Positions 16,984-25,998 of a stretch of 64,000 bases of DNA are shown one piece after another. The notes beneath the pieces are model-generated. The model was given only the letters and a program-made list of their open reading frames with translations, searched no databases and was not told where the DNA came from. Where the stretch lies: assembly GCF_019599145.1 (NCBI RefSeq), contig NZ_CP080647.1:6572001-6636000 (forward strand), given 5' to 3'. Source of the DNA: Streptomyces akebiae (GTDB lineage Bacteria; Actinomycetota; Actinomycetes; Streptomycetales; Streptomycetaceae). The number at the start of each line of letters is the position of its first letter. Position 1 is the first letter of the stretch. The translations under genes were made by a program, and so were the position numbers.

Positions 16984-17622
16984 TCAGGACTCGCAGCCGA
17001 GCTCCTGGTCTCCGGAGTCCGACGTGCAGCTGTCGCTGCCGTCCCCTCCCTGGGCGGAGTCTCCCGGAGCCTGATCGACGTTGTCCAGGATGTCGTTGCC
17101 CGCCCCGCCGCTCAGAAGGTCGACGCCCGGTCCCCCGACGAGGACGTCGGCGCCGCTGCCGCTCAGCAGGGTGTCCCGTCCTTCTCCGCCCGCGATGGAC
17201 TGACGGCCGGTGGCGTCCTGGGCGTACACCGTGTCGTTGCCCGGTCCGGCGTCGAGCGAGGCACGCAGGCCGGTTCTCTGGGCAATGGTGTCCTGCTCGT
17301 CGCCGGCTACGACGAGGATCGTCCGGGTGCCGGCCGGGCAGGAGACGGAACCGTCACTGTTGAGCGTGCACCCCACGCCCGCGGAAGTGGACGCCCCGGT
17401 GTCGATGACGGTGACGGTGCTGCCGGACGGGTTGATGAAGATCCTGTTCCTCTCCCCGGCCGCTGCGTTGACGAAGATGAACGCGTCGTTGGCCTGTACC
17501 ACCGTCGCGCTCGCCTGCACCGCCCCCGTCGCGGCAGACGCCGGGCCGGTGGGTACCAGCAGCGCGGCACCCGCCGCTGCCACCGCTGCCGCCTGTAATC
17601 CCCTGCGGGTTGACTTGGCCAT
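16984..17622 (-). CDS. Secreted RTX-type calcium-binding protein
   Basis: 212 residues from the ATG at 17622, which has an AGGAG site. The start MAKSTRRGLQAAAVAAAGAALL followed by ASAAT is a Sec/Tat-type signal peptide. Mature residues include an N-terminal beta-rich part with two Cys and a C-terminal block of glycine/aspartate nonapeptides of the hemolysin RTX type (GGEGRDTLL, GSGADVLVGGPGVDLL, GGAGNDIL) that bind calcium. The tail is very acidic (SDSCTSDSGDQELGCES). The role outside the cell is unknown. It is transcribed divergently from the RecD2-like helicase. Confidence 0.9.
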   Translation of the reverse strand: MAKSTRRGLQAAAVAAAGAALLVPTGPASAATGAVQASATVVQANDAFIFVNAAAGERNRIFINPSGSTVTVIDTGASTSAGVGCTLNSDGSVSCPAGTRTILVVAGDEQDTIAQRTGLRASLDAGPGNDTVYAQDATGRQSIAGGEGRDTLLSGSGADVLVGGPGVDLLSGGAGNDILDNVDQAPGDSAQGGDGSDSCTSDSGDQELGCES

Positions 17623-17848
17623 GCTGCTCCTGTCGTTGGACATGCTCGTGCCGACCGCTGGTCGAAGCGGCGGCGCATGGGTTCAGCGTCCGCGCCAGAC
17701 GGTGAAGGGACATGGGGGACGAGCCCCCAGTTATGCTCCGGGGCCACCGTGTACCCGGTATCTGCCGGGGCGTGGCCGGAGTGCGGCCACGGCGCGGAGT
17801 TGCCGAAGGGCGATCCTCGGTGTCAGATTCCGGCGGTACCGTCGGATC

Positions 17849-20110
17849 ATGGCTCAACAGGCGGGGAACCCCCCGGGCGAACGACAGCTCGCCGTACTCG
17901 AAGGCGTCCTGGAACGCATCACGTACGCCAACGAGGACAACGGCTACACGGTCGCGCGCGTGGACACCGGCCGGGGCGGCGGCGATCTGCTCACGGTCGT
18001 CGGCGCGCTGCTCGGCGCCCAGGTCGGCGAATCCCTCCGCATGGAGGGCCGTTGGGGCTCCCACCCGCAGTACGGCAAGCAGTTCACCGTCGAGAACTAC
18101 ACGACCGTCCTCCCGGCCACCGTCCAGGGCATCCGCCGCTACCTCGGCTCCGGCCTGGTCAAGGGCATCGGCCCGATCTTCGCCGACCGCATCACCCAGC
18201 ACTTCGGCCTGGACACCCTCCAGATCATCGAGGAGGAGCCGAAGCGCCTCATCGAGGTCCCCGGCCTCGGCCCCAAACGCACCAAGAAGATCGCCGACGC
18301 CTGGGAGGAACAGAAGGCGATCAAGGAGGTCATGCTCTTCCTCCAGACGGTCGAGGTGTCCACGTCCATCGCCGTGCGCATCTACAAGAAGTACGGCGAC
18401 GCCTCGATCGGGGTCGTGAAGAACCAGCCGTACCGCCTCGCCTCCGACGTCTGGGGCATCGGCTTCCTCACCGCCGACAAGATCGCCCAGTCCGTCGGCA
18501 TCCCCCACGACAGCCCGGAGCGCGTCAAGGCGGGCCTGCAGTACGCCCTTTCGCAGGCCACCGACCAGGGCAACTGCTATCTCCCGGAGGAGCGCCTGAT
18601 CGCCGACGCGGTCAAGCTCCTCCAGGTCGACACGGGCCTGGTCATCGAGTGCCTGGCCGAACTCGCCCTGCCGGACGAGGAATCGGGCGACCCCGGCGTC
18701 GTACGCGAGAAGGTCCCCGGCCCCGACCCCGGCTCGGAGCCGGTCACCGCCATCTACCTCGTCCCCTTCCACCGCGCCGAACTCTCCCTCTCCGCCCAGC
18801 TGTTGCGCCTCCTGCGCACGGACCAGGACCGTATGCCCGGCTTCCACGACGTGGCCTGGGACAAGGCGCTGGCCTGGCTGAAGGGGCGTACGGGCACGGA
18901 GCTGGCCCCGGAGCAGGAGGCTGCCGTACGCCTCGCGCTGACGAAGAAGGTGGCCGTGCTCACCGGCGGTCCCGGCTGCGGCAAGTCCTTCACGGTCCGT
19001 TCGATCGTCGAACTGGCCCGCGCCAAGAAGGCGAAGGTCGTCCTGGCCGCCCCCACCGGCCGGGCCGCCAAGCGCCTCGCCGAGCTGACCGGCGCCGAGG
19101 CCTCCACCGTCCACCGCCTGCTGGAGCTGAAGCCCGGCGGCGACGCGGCGTACGACAAGGACCGCCCGCTGGACGCCGATCTGGTGGTCGTCGACGAGGC
19201 CTCCATGCTGGACCTCCTCCTCGCCAACAAGCTGGTGAAGGCGGTGCCTCCCGGCGCCCACCTCCTCTTCGTCGGCGACGTGGACCAGTTGCCCAGCGTC
19301 GGCGCCGGCGAGGTCCTCCGTGACCTGTTGGCCGACGGCAGCCCCGTCCCCGCCGTCCGCCTCACCAAGGTCTTCCGCCAGGCCCAGCAGTCGGGCGTGG
19401 TGACCAACGCGCACCGGATCAACTCCGGGCAGCACCCGGTCACCGACGGCATGAAGGACTTCTTCCTCTTCGTCGAGGACGACACGGAGGAGGCCGGGCG
19501 CCTCACGGTCGACGTGGCGGCCCGTCGCATTCCGGCCAGGTTCGGGCTCGACCCGCGCCGGGACGTCCAGGTGCTGGCGCCCATGCACCGCGGCCCGGCC
19601 GGCGCAGGCAACCTCAACGGGCTGCTCCAGCAGGCCATCACCCCCGCCCGTCCCGACCTGGCCGAGAAGCGGTTCGGCGGACGGGTCTTCCGCGTCGGCG
19701 ACAAGGTCACCCAGATTCGCAACAATTACGAGAAGGGCGAGAACGGCGTCTTCAACGGCACCGTCGGCGTGGTCACCGCGCTCGACCCGGTCGACCAGCG
19801 GCTGACGGTCCTCACCGACGAGGACGAGGAGGTGGCGTACGAGTTCGACGAACTGGACGAGCTGGCGCACGCCTACGCGGTGACCATCCACCGGTCCCAG
19901 GGCAGCGAGTACCCGGCCGTGGTGATCCCGGTCACCACCGGCGCCTGGATGATGCTCCAGCGCAACCTTCTGTATACGGCGGTGACCAGGGCGAAGAAGC
20001 TCGTCGTCCTCGTCGGCTCCCGCAAGGCGATCGGCCAGGCGGTCCGCACGGTGTCGGCGGGCCGCAGGTGCACGGCTCTCGACTTCCGGCTCGCGCCACG
20101 GTCACTGTGA
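17849..20110 (+). CDS. recD2: RecD2-like SF1B DNA helicase
   Basis: 753 residues from the ATG at 17849 (MAQQAGNPPGERQLAVLEG). An N-terminal domain and helix-hairpin-helix repeats (YLGSGLVKGIGPIFADRI, GLGPKRTKKIADAW) are followed by SF1B helicase motifs: I GGPGCGKSFTV (~371), Ia APTGRAAKRL, II VVDEASM (~446), III VGDVDQLPSVGAGEVL, IV KVFRQAQQSG, an SH3-like insertion (KVTQIRNNYEKGENGVFNG), V VTIHRSQGSEYPAVVIP (~680) and VI YTAVTRAKKLVVLVG. This is the RecBC-independent RecD2/TraA class that unwinds DNA 5'-3'. The open frame extends upstream, but only this start fits the family. Confidence 0.94.
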   Translation: MAQQAGNPPGERQLAVLEGVLERITYANEDNGYTVARVDTGRGGGDLLTVVGALLGAQVGESLRMEGRWGSHPQYGKQFTVENYTTVLPATVQGIRRYLGSGLVKGIGPIFADRITQHFGLDTLQIIEEEPKRLIEVPGLGPKRTKKIADAWEEQKAIKEVMLFLQTVEVSTSIAVRIYKKYGDASIGVVKNQPYRLASDVWGIGFLTADKIAQSVGIPHDSPERVKAGLQYALSQATDQGNCYLPEERLIADAVKLLQVDTGLVIECLAELALPDEESGDPGVVREKVPGPDPGSEPVTAIYLVPFHRAELSLSAQLLRLLRTDQDRMPGFHDVAWDKALAWLKGRTGTELAPEQEAAVRLALTKKVAVLTGGPGCGKSFTVRSIVELARAKKAKVVLAAPTGRAAKRLAELTGAEASTVHRLLELKPGGDAAYDKDRPLDADLVVVDEASMLDLLLANKLVKAVPPGAHLLFVGDVDQLPSVGAGEVLRDLLADGSPVPAVRLTKVFRQAQQSGVVTNAHRINSGQHPVTDGMKDFFLFVEDDTEEAGRLTVDVAARRIPARFGLDPRRDVQVLAPMHRGPAGAGNLNGLLQQAITPARPDLAEKRFGGRVFRVGDKVTQIRNNYEKGENGVFNGTVGVVTALDPVDQRLTVLTDEDEEVAYEFDELDELAHAYAVTIHRSQGSEYPAVVIPVTTGAWMMLQRNLLYTAVTRAKKLVVLVGSRKAIGQAVRTVSAGRRCTALDFRLAPRSL

Positions 20111-20146
20111 GTACCTCTCGTGAAGGCGCGTCGCCCCGTGAGTGAA

Positions 20147-20162
20147 ATTTGATCGATCAAAT
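20147..20162. promoter_or_regulatory. 16-bp perfect palindrome upstream of citA
   Basis: ATTTGATCGATCAAAT is a perfect 16-bp palindrome in a locally AT-rich stretch, 188 bases before the chosen citrate synthase start and 51 bases before the leader ORF. It lies at promoter distance and looks like a dimeric repressor site. No regulator is encoded next to it. Confidence 0.65.
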
Positions 20163-20212
20163 GAGTCGTAAAGGTCACACAGCCCTTCCAGATGTCGGAC
20201 GGAGGGGGCAGG

Positions 20213-20299
20213 ATGAGCAAGTTGGCGGCACTGAGTGCCGCCGATGGGCCCGATGGTCGACCCCGAGTGCACTCTCCAGAGCCAATTGGGGGATGGTAG
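20213..20299 (+). CDS. Leader ORF (28 aa) upstream of citrate synthase
   Basis: ATG at 20213 with a near-perfect ribosome site (GGAGGGGG) eight bases upstream. The peptide starts MSKLAALSAADGPDG and ends PIGGW before TAG at 20297. It is followed 50 bases later by the citrate synthase start. Nothing in the peptide suggests an enzyme. Leader or upstream ORFs in this position can control the downstream gene. Support is the quality of the ribosome site and its placement only. Confidence 0.5.
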   Translation: MSKLAALSAADGPDGRPRVHSPEPIGGW

Positions 20300-20349
20300 A
20301 GACAGTCAGGGCACCTCGAAGAAGAGGCACTACGTCGGTGAGGGATGAC

Positions 20350-21639
20350 GTGAGCGACAACTCTGTAGTACTGCGGTACGGCGACGGCGAGTACACCTAC
20401 CCGGTGATCGACAGCACCGTCGGCGACAAGGGCTTCGACATCGGGAAGCTCCGGGCCCAGACCGGTCTGGTCACCCTGGACAGCGGCTACGGGAACACCG
20501 CTGCCTATAAATCCGCCATCACCTATCTCGACGGTGAGCAGGGCATCCTTCGGTACCGCGGCTACCCGATCGAGCAGCTGGCCGAGCGCTCCACCTTCCT
20601 GGAGGTGGCGTATCTGCTGATCAACGGTGAGCTTCCGACCGTCGACGAGCTCTCCACGTTCCAGAACGAGATCACGCAGCACACCCTGCTGCACGAGGAC
20701 GTCAAGAACTTCTACCGGGGCTTCCCCCGGGACGCCCACCCGATGGCGATGCTCTCCTCCGTGGTCAGCGCCCTGTCGACGTTCTACCAGGACAGCCACA
20801 ACCCGTTCGACGAGCGGCAGCGCAACCTCTCCACGATCCGCCTGCTCGCCAAGCTGCCGACCATCGCGGCGTACGCGTACAAGAAGTCGATCGGTCACCC
20901 GTTCGTCTACCCGCGCAACGACCTCGGTTACGTCGAGAACTTCCTGCGCATGACCTTCTCGGTCCCGGCCCAGGAGTACGACCTCGACCCCGTCGTCGTC
21001 TCCGCGCTCGACAAGCTGCTGATCCTGCACGCGGACCACGAGCAGAACTGTTCGACCTCCACGGTCCGACTGGTCGGCTCCTCGCAGGCGAACATGTTCG
21101 CCTCGATCTCCGCCGGTATCTCCGCGCTCTGGGGCCCGCTGCACGGCGGCGCCAACCAGTCCGTGCTGGAGATGCTGGAGGGCATCCAGACGAACGGCGG
21201 CGATGTCGACTCCTTCATCCGCAAGGTGAAGAACAAGGAGGACGGCGTCCGCCTGATGGGCTTCGGCCACCGGGTCTACAAGTCCTTCGACCCGCGCGCC
21301 AAGATCATCAAGGCTGCCGCGCACGACGTCCTCTCGGCCCTCGGCAAGTCCGACGAGCTGCTGGACATCGCGCTGAAGCTGGAGGAGCACGCGCTCTCCG
21401 ACGACTACTTCGTCTCGCGCAACCTCTACCCGAACGTGGACTTCTACACGGGTCTGATCTACCGCGCCATGGGCTTCCCGACCGAGATGTTCACGGTCCT
21501 CTTCGCCCTCGGCCGCCTCCCGGGCTGGATCGCCCAGTGGCACGAGATGATCAAGGAGCCCGGCTCCCGCATCGGCCGCCCGCGCCAGATCTACACGGGC
21601 GTGGTCGAGCGCGACTTCGTGCCGGTCGAGGCGCGCTGA
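20350..21639 (+). CDS. citA: Citrate synthase (type II)
   Basis: 429 residues from a GTG at 20350 (VSDNSVVLRYGDGEYTYPV). Another in-frame GTG at 20338 is possible. It condenses oxaloacetate and acetyl-CoA, entering the TCA cycle. Large-subunit-type signatures are present: LHADHEQNCSTSTVRLVGSS, GPLHGGANQSVLEMLE, and the catalytic His/Arg segment LMGFGHRVYKSFDPRAKI. The C-terminus is GRPRQIYTGVVERDFVPVEAR. A GAGGG site precedes the GTG. It is monocistronic, flanked by the leader ORF upstream and a hairpin terminator downstream. Confidence 0.96.
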   Translation: MSDNSVVLRYGDGEYTYPVIDSTVGDKGFDIGKLRAQTGLVTLDSGYGNTAAYKSAITYLDGEQGILRYRGYPIEQLAERSTFLEVAYLLINGELPTVDELSTFQNEITQHTLLHEDVKNFYRGFPRDAHPMAMLSSVVSALSTFYQDSHNPFDERQRNLSTIRLLAKLPTIAAYAYKKSIGHPFVYPRNDLGYVENFLRMTFSVPAQEYDLDPVVVSALDKLLILHADHEQNCSTSTVRLVGSSQANMFASISAGISALWGPLHGGANQSVLEMLEGIQTNGGDVDSFIRKVKNKEDGVRLMGFGHRVYKSFDPRAKIIKAAAHDVLSALGKSDELLDIALKLEEHALSDDYFVSRNLYPNVDFYTGLIYRAMGFPTEMFTVLFALGRLPGWIAQWHEMIKEPGSRIGRPRQIYTGVVERDFVPVEAR

Positions 21640-21662
21640 GCCGCCGATCACTTGTAAGCAAG

Positions 21663-21695
21663 GGGCCCGCACGGAGAGTCTTCCGTACGGGCCCA
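21663..21695 (+). terminator. Terminator of citA
   Basis: GGGCCCGCACGGA pairs with TCCGTACGGGCCC around a short loop with a single C-A mismatch, 25 bases after the citrate synthase stop. Confidence 0.8.
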
Positions 21696-21751
21696 CTGCG
21701 TGCCCGGCCACAGAAGAGGGCGCCCTACGGCGAGTGAGCCGAAGGGGCGCG

Positions 21752-21817
21752 CCTGTGTCGAGAGGCCGAACGCGCGGAGGCCCGAAGGGTCGAGCACGAT
21801 CGGCCTCTCGACACAGG
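21752..21817. repeat. Long inverted repeat, 18-bp arms
   Basis: Arms 21752-21769 and 21800-21817 are perfect 18-bp complements separated by a 30-base GC-rich spacer. The RNA would form a stable stem on either strand. It is longer than needed for termination. Confidence 0.75.
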
Positions 21818-21859
21818 CACAAGCGCCCCGGAGGCGAACCGAGCCCCAAAAAACAGGGA

Positions 21860-21912
21860 GAAGGCGCCCTGCAACGCTGGTCCCCCCACGGGCCGGCGAG
21901 CAGGGCGCCTTC
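21860..21912. repeat. Inverted repeat, 13-bp arms
   Basis: Arms 21860-21872 and 21900-21912 (GAAGGCGCCCTGC and its complement) are perfect, with a 27-base spacer. A short run of six A precedes the left arm, which reads as U-rich on the minus transcript. It may be part of the copA terminator region. Confidence 0.65.
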
Positions 21913-22231
21913 CCATGTCCCGGTGCGGATTCCCCCCACGGGATCCGGCCGGGCGTCTGGTGGGCACAGCGCCTGAATCGCTGAGCTCGACGAGCAGAAC
22001 TCGTCGTCCTACCTGTATGTATCTGTGATGCGGCGGTGTGCGGTCTGCCGGGACGCGTACGTACGGGAGGGCCGCTCAAAGCTCCCCGGTGCACGTGCCC
22101 CGGCAACGCAATTCCGGGAACGTCCCCCAAGACATCCCCAGATGCCAGTCACGCCCCCCAAGACGCTTCTGACATCGCCAACTTAGACTCACGAACCCCT
22201 TCGGTGGTTACGTTCACAACACTGTGATCTG

Positions 22232-22268
22232 CGTCTCTTGCGTCATGTCCTGAAGATGCGCAAGAGAC
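22232..22268. terminator. Hairpin downstream of copA
   Basis: GTCTCTTGCG (22232-22241) and CGCAAGAGAC (22259-22268) are perfect 10-bp arms with a 17-base loop, about 100 bases beyond the copA stop. It is a candidate terminator of the copZA transcript. Confidence 0.5.
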
Positions 22269-22370
22269 CCGATTCGGCGATCGAGGTCCCAGCGTAAGGA
22301 TGATGCGCGAGCCTTGTGAAGAGCTTATGTGAGGCTACTTCCGGACTCTAGAGGGACTTTCGCCCGGCGG

Positions 22371-24692
22371 TCACGAAAATGTCCTGAGTCGCAAGCTGTT
22401 CGTTACCACGAAAACGGACGAAAAGGCCATAGTCGCCCCCGCGATCATCGGGTTGAGCAATCCGGCGGCGGCCAGCGGCAGCGCGGCCACGTTGTATCCG
22501 AAGGCCCAGGCCAGATTGCCCTTGATCGTGGACAGGGTCCGCCGCGACAGCCGGATGGCGTCGGCGGCCACCCGCAGGTCCCCGCGCACCAGCGTCAGAT
22601 CGCCCGCCTCGATCGCCGCGTCCGTCCCCGTGCCCAGGGCGAGCCCCAGATCGGCCACGGCCAGCGCGGCCGCGTCGTTGACCCCGTCGCCGACCATCGC
22701 GACCGTACGGCCCTCCCCCTGGAGCCGGCGTACGACGTCGACCTTGTCCTCGGGCAGCACCTCGGCGATCACGTGCTCGGAGGAGACGCCGACCGCCGCG
22801 GCCACGGACCGGGCCACGCGCTCGTTGTCCCCCGTCAGCAGCATCGGTGTGAGCCCGAGATCCCGCAGCCGCCGTACCGCCTCGGCGCTGGTCTCCTTGA
22901 TCGCGTCGGCGACCGTGACGACACCGAGTGCCACGCCGTCGCGGAGGACGACGACCGCCGTGTGCCCCGCGTCCTCGGCGGCCTCCTTGGCGCCCTTCAG
23001 GGGCTCGGGGAGCGGCTCACCGGGGAACCGGCCCACCTGGACGTCGTGGCCCTCCACGAGGCCGCGTACGCCTCTGCCGGGCAGGTTCTCGAAGCGCTCG
23101 ACGGGCGGCAGTGCGCCCACGCGCTCCTCGGCGCCCGCGGCGATCGCCCGGCCCACCGGGTGTTCGGATGCGTGTTCGATAGCGCCGGCGAGACGCAGGA
23201 CGCTCGCTTCGGTGACGCCTTCGGTATCGGCCTCGGTCACGCCTTCGGCGTGGGCTCCGGGTTCGCCTTCGAGGGCGTCCCCGGCGACGTGTACCCGCTG
23301 GAGCGTCATCCGGCCGGTGGTGACGGTGCCGGTCTTGTCCAGGACGACGGTGTCGACGCGGCGGGTGGACTCCAGGACCTCGGGCCCCTTGATGAGGATG
23401 CCGAGCTGGGCGCCGCGGCCGGTACCGACCAGCAGGGCGGTCGGGGTGGCGAGGCCGAGCGCGCACGGGCACGCGATGATCAGCACCGCGACGGCCGCCG
23501 TGAACGCGGCGGTGGGGTCGTCCGTGGCGCCGAGCCAGGCGCCGAAGGTGGCGACCGCGATCAGGATGACGACCGGCACGAACACCGCCGAGATCCGGTC
23601 GGCGAGCCGCTGCACCTCCGCCTTGCCGTTCTGCGCGTCCTCCACCAGCCGCGCCATCCGCGCCAGCTGGGTGTCCGCGCCGATCCGTGTCGCCTCGACG
23701 ACCAACCGGCCGCCGGCGTTCACGGTCGCGCCCGTGACGGCGTCGCCGACGGTCACGTCCACCGGCACCGACTCACCGGTGAGCATCGACGCGTCGACGG
23801 CGGACGCGCCCTCCACGACGGTGCCGTCGGTGGCGAACTTCTCCCCGGGGCGAACGACGAAACGGTCGCCCACGGCCAGCTGCCCGACCGGGAGCCGTAC
23901 CTCCCGCCCCTGACGCAGCACCGACACGTCCTTGGCGCCCAGCCTCAGCAGCGCCTTCAGCGCGGCGCCCGCGCGACGCTTGGAGCGGGCCTCCAGATAG
24001 CGGCCGAGCAGGATGAACGCGACCACCCCGGCGGCCACTTCGAGATAGATCGTCGACGAGCCCGCCGTACGGCTGACGGTGAACTCGAATCCGTGCCGCA
24101 TGCCCGGCATGCCCGCGTGCCCGAAGAAGAGGGCCCACAGGGACCAGCCGAAGGCGGCGAGCGTGCCGACGGAGACGAGCGTGTCCATCGTGGCCGCGCC
24201 GTGCCGGAGATTGGTGAACGCGGCCCGGTGGAAGGGCAGTCCGCCCCATACGACGACGGGGGCGGCCAGCGTCAGCGAGAGCCACTGCCAGTTGTCGAAC
24301 TGGAGGGCGGGGATCATGGACATGAGGATGACGGGCGCCGCGAGCAGCGCCGAGACGGTGAGCCGCTGGCGCAGCGAGGCGAGCTCGGGGTCCGCCTCCT
24401 CCGCCCGGAGGGGCTCCTCGTGCTCGGTCCGTGCGGGGGCCGGGGGCGGTGGCTCCTCGGCGGTGTAACCCGTCTTCACCACGGTGGCGATGAGGTCGGC
24501 GACCTGCATCCCCGAGGGGTAGGCGACCTTCGCCTTCTCCGTCGCGTAGTTCACGGAGGCGGTGACCCCGTCCAGGCGGTTGAGCTTCTTCTCGACACGG
24601 GCCGCGCAGGAGGCGCAGGTCATTCCGCCGATGGTCAGCTCGACCTCGTGGACGGGGGCGCTCGTGGCGGCTGCCGCCGTGGTGCTCGTCAT
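22371..24692 (-). CDS. copA: Copper-translocating P1B-type ATPase
   Basis: 773 residues. An N-terminal heavy-metal domain with [15 protein letters not shown] binds Cu(I). Eight membrane helices follow, including the ion-pathway motif [14 protein letters not shown] in TM6. Other P-type motifs are [14 protein letters not shown] (phosphorylated Asp at about 450), the HP motif in [10 protein letters not shown] and [16 protein letters not shown]. It exports Cu(I) from the cytoplasm. It is transcribed with the copper chaperone gene 31 bases upstream, under a CsoR-type operator. The stop at 22371 leaves a TFS C-terminus. Confidence 0.95.
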   Translation of the reverse strand: MTSTTAAAATSAPVHEVELTIGGMTCASCAARVEKKLNRLDGVTASVNYATEKAKVAYPSGMQVADLIATVVKTGYTAEEPPPPAPARTEHEEPLRAEEADPELASLRQRLTVSALLAAPVILMSMIPALQFDNWQWLSLTLAAPVVVWGGLPFHRAAFTNLRHGAATMDTLVSVGTLAAFGWSLWALFFGHAGMPGMRHGFEFTVSRTAGSSTIYLEVAAGVVAFILLGRYLEARSKRRAGAALKALLRLGAKDVSVLRQGREVRLPVGQLAVGDRFVVRPGEKFATDGTVVEGASAVDASMLTGESVPVDVTVGDAVTGATVNAGGRLVVEATRIGADTQLARMARLVEDAQNGKAEVQRLADRISAVFVPVVILIAVATFGAWLGATDDPTAAFTAAVAVLIIACPCALGLATPTALLVGTGRGAQLGILIKGPEVLESTRRVDTVVLDKTGTVTTGRMTLQRVHVAGDALEGEPGAHAEGVTEADTEGVTEASVLRLAGAIEHASEHPVGRAIAAGAEERVGALPPVERFENLPGRGVRGLVEGHDVQVGRFPGEPLPEPLKGAKEAAEDAGHTAVVVLRDGVALGVVTVADAIKETSAEAVRRLRDLGLTPMLLTGDNERVARSVAAAVGVSSEHVIAEVLPEDKVDVVRRLQGEGRTVAMVGDGVNDAAALAVADLGLALGTGTDAAIEAGDLTLVRGDLRVAADAIRLSRRTLSTIKGNLAWAFGYNVAALPLAAAGLLNPMIAGATMAFSSVFVVTNSLRLRTFS

Positions 24693-24723
24693 GTCGGTGT
24701 CCGTGCCTGTGCTGCTCGGCGCC

Positions 24724-24963
24724 TCAGGCCTTGCCGACCAGCTCGAAGCCCGCCTCGTCGACGGCGGCGCGCACGGCCTCCTCGTCCAGCGGTGCGGCCG
24801 AGACCACGGTGACCTCGCCGGTGGAGGCGACGGCCTTCACGGAGGACACGCCGTCGAGCTGGGTGATCTCGCCCGAAACGGCGCCCTCGCAGTGTCCGCA
24901 GCTCATGCCGCTCACCTTGTAGACGGCGGTGACGGAGCCCTGGGTGTCGGTCTCGGTGGTCAT
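24724..24963 (-). CDS. copZ: Copper chaperone CopZ (heavy-metal-associated domain)
   Basis: 79 residues from the ATG at 24963 ([10 protein letters not shown]), with AGGAG seven bases upstream; an ATG at 24978 would add five residues but lies over that site. A single HMA fold has the metal site [16 protein letters not shown] and the usual beta-alpha-beta pattern ending DEAGFELVG. It should hand Cu(I) to CopA. It is first in the copZ-copA operon. Confidence 0.94.
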   Translation of the reverse strand: MTTETDTQGSVTAVYKVSGMSCGHCEGAVSGEITQLDGVSSVKAVASTGEVTVVSAAPLDEEAVRAAVDEAGFELVGKA

Positions 24964-24983
24964 GTCGTTACTCCTCATCGGGG

Positions 24984-25019
24984 CGGGTGGATCGGGTGGA
25001 TCGGGTGGATCGGGTGGAT
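24984..25019. repeat. 9-bp tandem repeat (CGGGTGGAT)4 in the copZ leader
   Basis: Four perfect copies of a nine-base unit plus a partial fifth lie in the 5' untranslated region between the copper promoter and copZ. On the transcript the unit is rich in AUCCACCCG. No function is evident; it may vary between strains. Confidence 0.85.
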
Positions 25020-25068
25020 CGGGTTGTAGGGGATCTGTGGGGGTCGGGTAACCCTTCAGGGCATCCAC

Positions 25069-25096
25069 TTTATACCCCCTAGGGGTATGAATCCAA
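25069..25096 (-). promoter_or_regulatory. CsoR-type operator inside the copZA promoter
   Basis: ATACCCCCTAGGGGTAT at 25072-25088 is a near-perfect palindrome of the G-tract/TA form recognised by the copper sensor CsoR. On the minus strand it fills the spacer between TTGGAT (25091-25096, -35) and TATAAA (25069-25074, -10), 16 bases apart. Repressor binding would block RNA polymerase until Cu(I) releases it. csoR itself is not in the window. Confidence 0.88.
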
Positions 25097-25132
25097 GAGG
25101 GGGTCGCGTGGGGAGGTGGGGCGCGGGGGGTC

Positions 25133-25828
25133 CTAGGGGCCGGTGGGCGGGCAATCGCCCACCAGCGGTTCCAGGTAGCGGTGCAGGATGTTCTTCAGTT
25201 CCTGGATGTAGGCCTCGCGCTCCGCGCCCTCGCGGCTGAGCACCAGCTCCAGGCCGGCCTTGTACATGGCCATGCAGACGTGCGCGGTGCGCGTGATGTC
25301 GGCGGCCGGTGTGCCGGGCAGGAGGGGGGTGAGCAGCGCCTCGATCCGCGCGACCAGGGCCGTGTGCAGGGCGTCGTGCTGCTCGGCGATCCGGCCGGGG
25401 ACGTCCGGACCGTGCATCAGCGTGTAGACCACCGGATGGCGGCAGTTGAAGTCGATGAAACGGTCGACGGCGGCGGCCACGGCCACCTCCAGCGGGGTCG
25501 CCGGATCCACCGGGGCGAGCGCCTCGCCGTACGTCTCGCGCATCTCCAGCATGAGCCGTTCGCTCAGCTCGATCGCGATCGCTTCCTTGTTCGGGAAGAA
25601 CTGATACAGCGTGCCGGGTGAGACCCCGGCCTCACGGGCGATGGCGTTGGTGCTGGCGGCGGTGTAGCCGGTCGAGCAGAACACGGAGGCTGCCGCTTCG
25701 AGGAGCTGGGCGATGCGGCGCTCGCCGCGGGCCTGGCGGCGGCGCGGCTGCTCCTTGGACCGGGGCGGCTCTTCGGCCCGGGGCGACTCGTCGGCCCGGT
25801 GCTGTTCCTTCTCCTGGTGGGTGGGCAC
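25133..25828 (-). CDS. TetR-family transcriptional regulator
   Basis: 231 residues from a GTG at 25828 (VPTHQEKEQHRADES), preceded by GGGGA. The N-terminal ~35 residues are charged and disordered. The TetR helix-turn-helix then follows (RIAQLLEAAASVFCSTGY, AIAREAGVSPGTLYQFFPNKEAI) with a helical ligand domain. It is divergent from an MMPL exporter across a 170-base region with a 21-bp inverted repeat, so it probably represses the exporter and itself. The ligand is unknown. Confidence 0.9.
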   Translation of the reverse strand: MPTHQEKEQHRADESPRAEEPPRSKEQPRRRQARGERRIAQLLEAAASVFCSTGYTAASTNAIAREAGVSPGTLYQFFPNKEAIAIELSERLMLEMRETYGEALAPVDPATPLEVAVAAAVDRFIDFNCRHPVVYTLMHGPDVPGRIAEQHDALHTALVARIEALLTPLLPGTPAADITRTAHVCMAMYKAGLELVLSREGAEREAYIQELKNILHRYLEPLVGDCPPTGP

Positions 25829-25860
25829 GCGGTTATCCCCAGCTTTCCGGACGTGATTGA

Positions 25861-25915
25861 CAAACACGAGTGGTCGCTCGCATTCTGGTGAAACGCGAGC
25901 GATCTCTCGTGTTTG
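25861..25915. promoter_or_regulatory. Inverted-repeat operator between tetR-like and MMPL genes
   Basis: Arms 25861-25881 and 25895-25915 match over 21 bp with two mismatches; they start CAAACACGAG and end CTCGTGTTTG, separated by 13 bases. It lies 33 bases from the regulator start and about 84 from the exporter start, ideal for dual control by the TetR-like protein. Confidence 0.82.
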
Positions 25916-25998
25916 CCAGTGTATGGCTCGGCGTTTCGCTGCTGCCCGGCTGCGCACAGCACGGATCACAGTGAGTCGGATGAAGGGGACACCGCACC

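Larger units (their letters stand above)
21640..22370. other. Long intergenic region between convergent citA and copA
   Basis: About 730 bases without a credible gene. It contains at least five inverted repeats: 21663-21695 (citA terminator), 21752-21817, 21860-21912, 21988-22006 and 22232-22268. The stretch 22170-22330 is noticeably more AT-rich. An untranslated RNA cannot be excluded. Confidence 0.75.

Noticed and set aside
20338..20352. Earlier GTG (20338) as citrate synthase start
   Set aside because: The later GTG at 20350 yields the usual SDNSVVLRYGDGEY beginning and has a GAGGG site at good spacing; the earlier one remains possible but is less supported.
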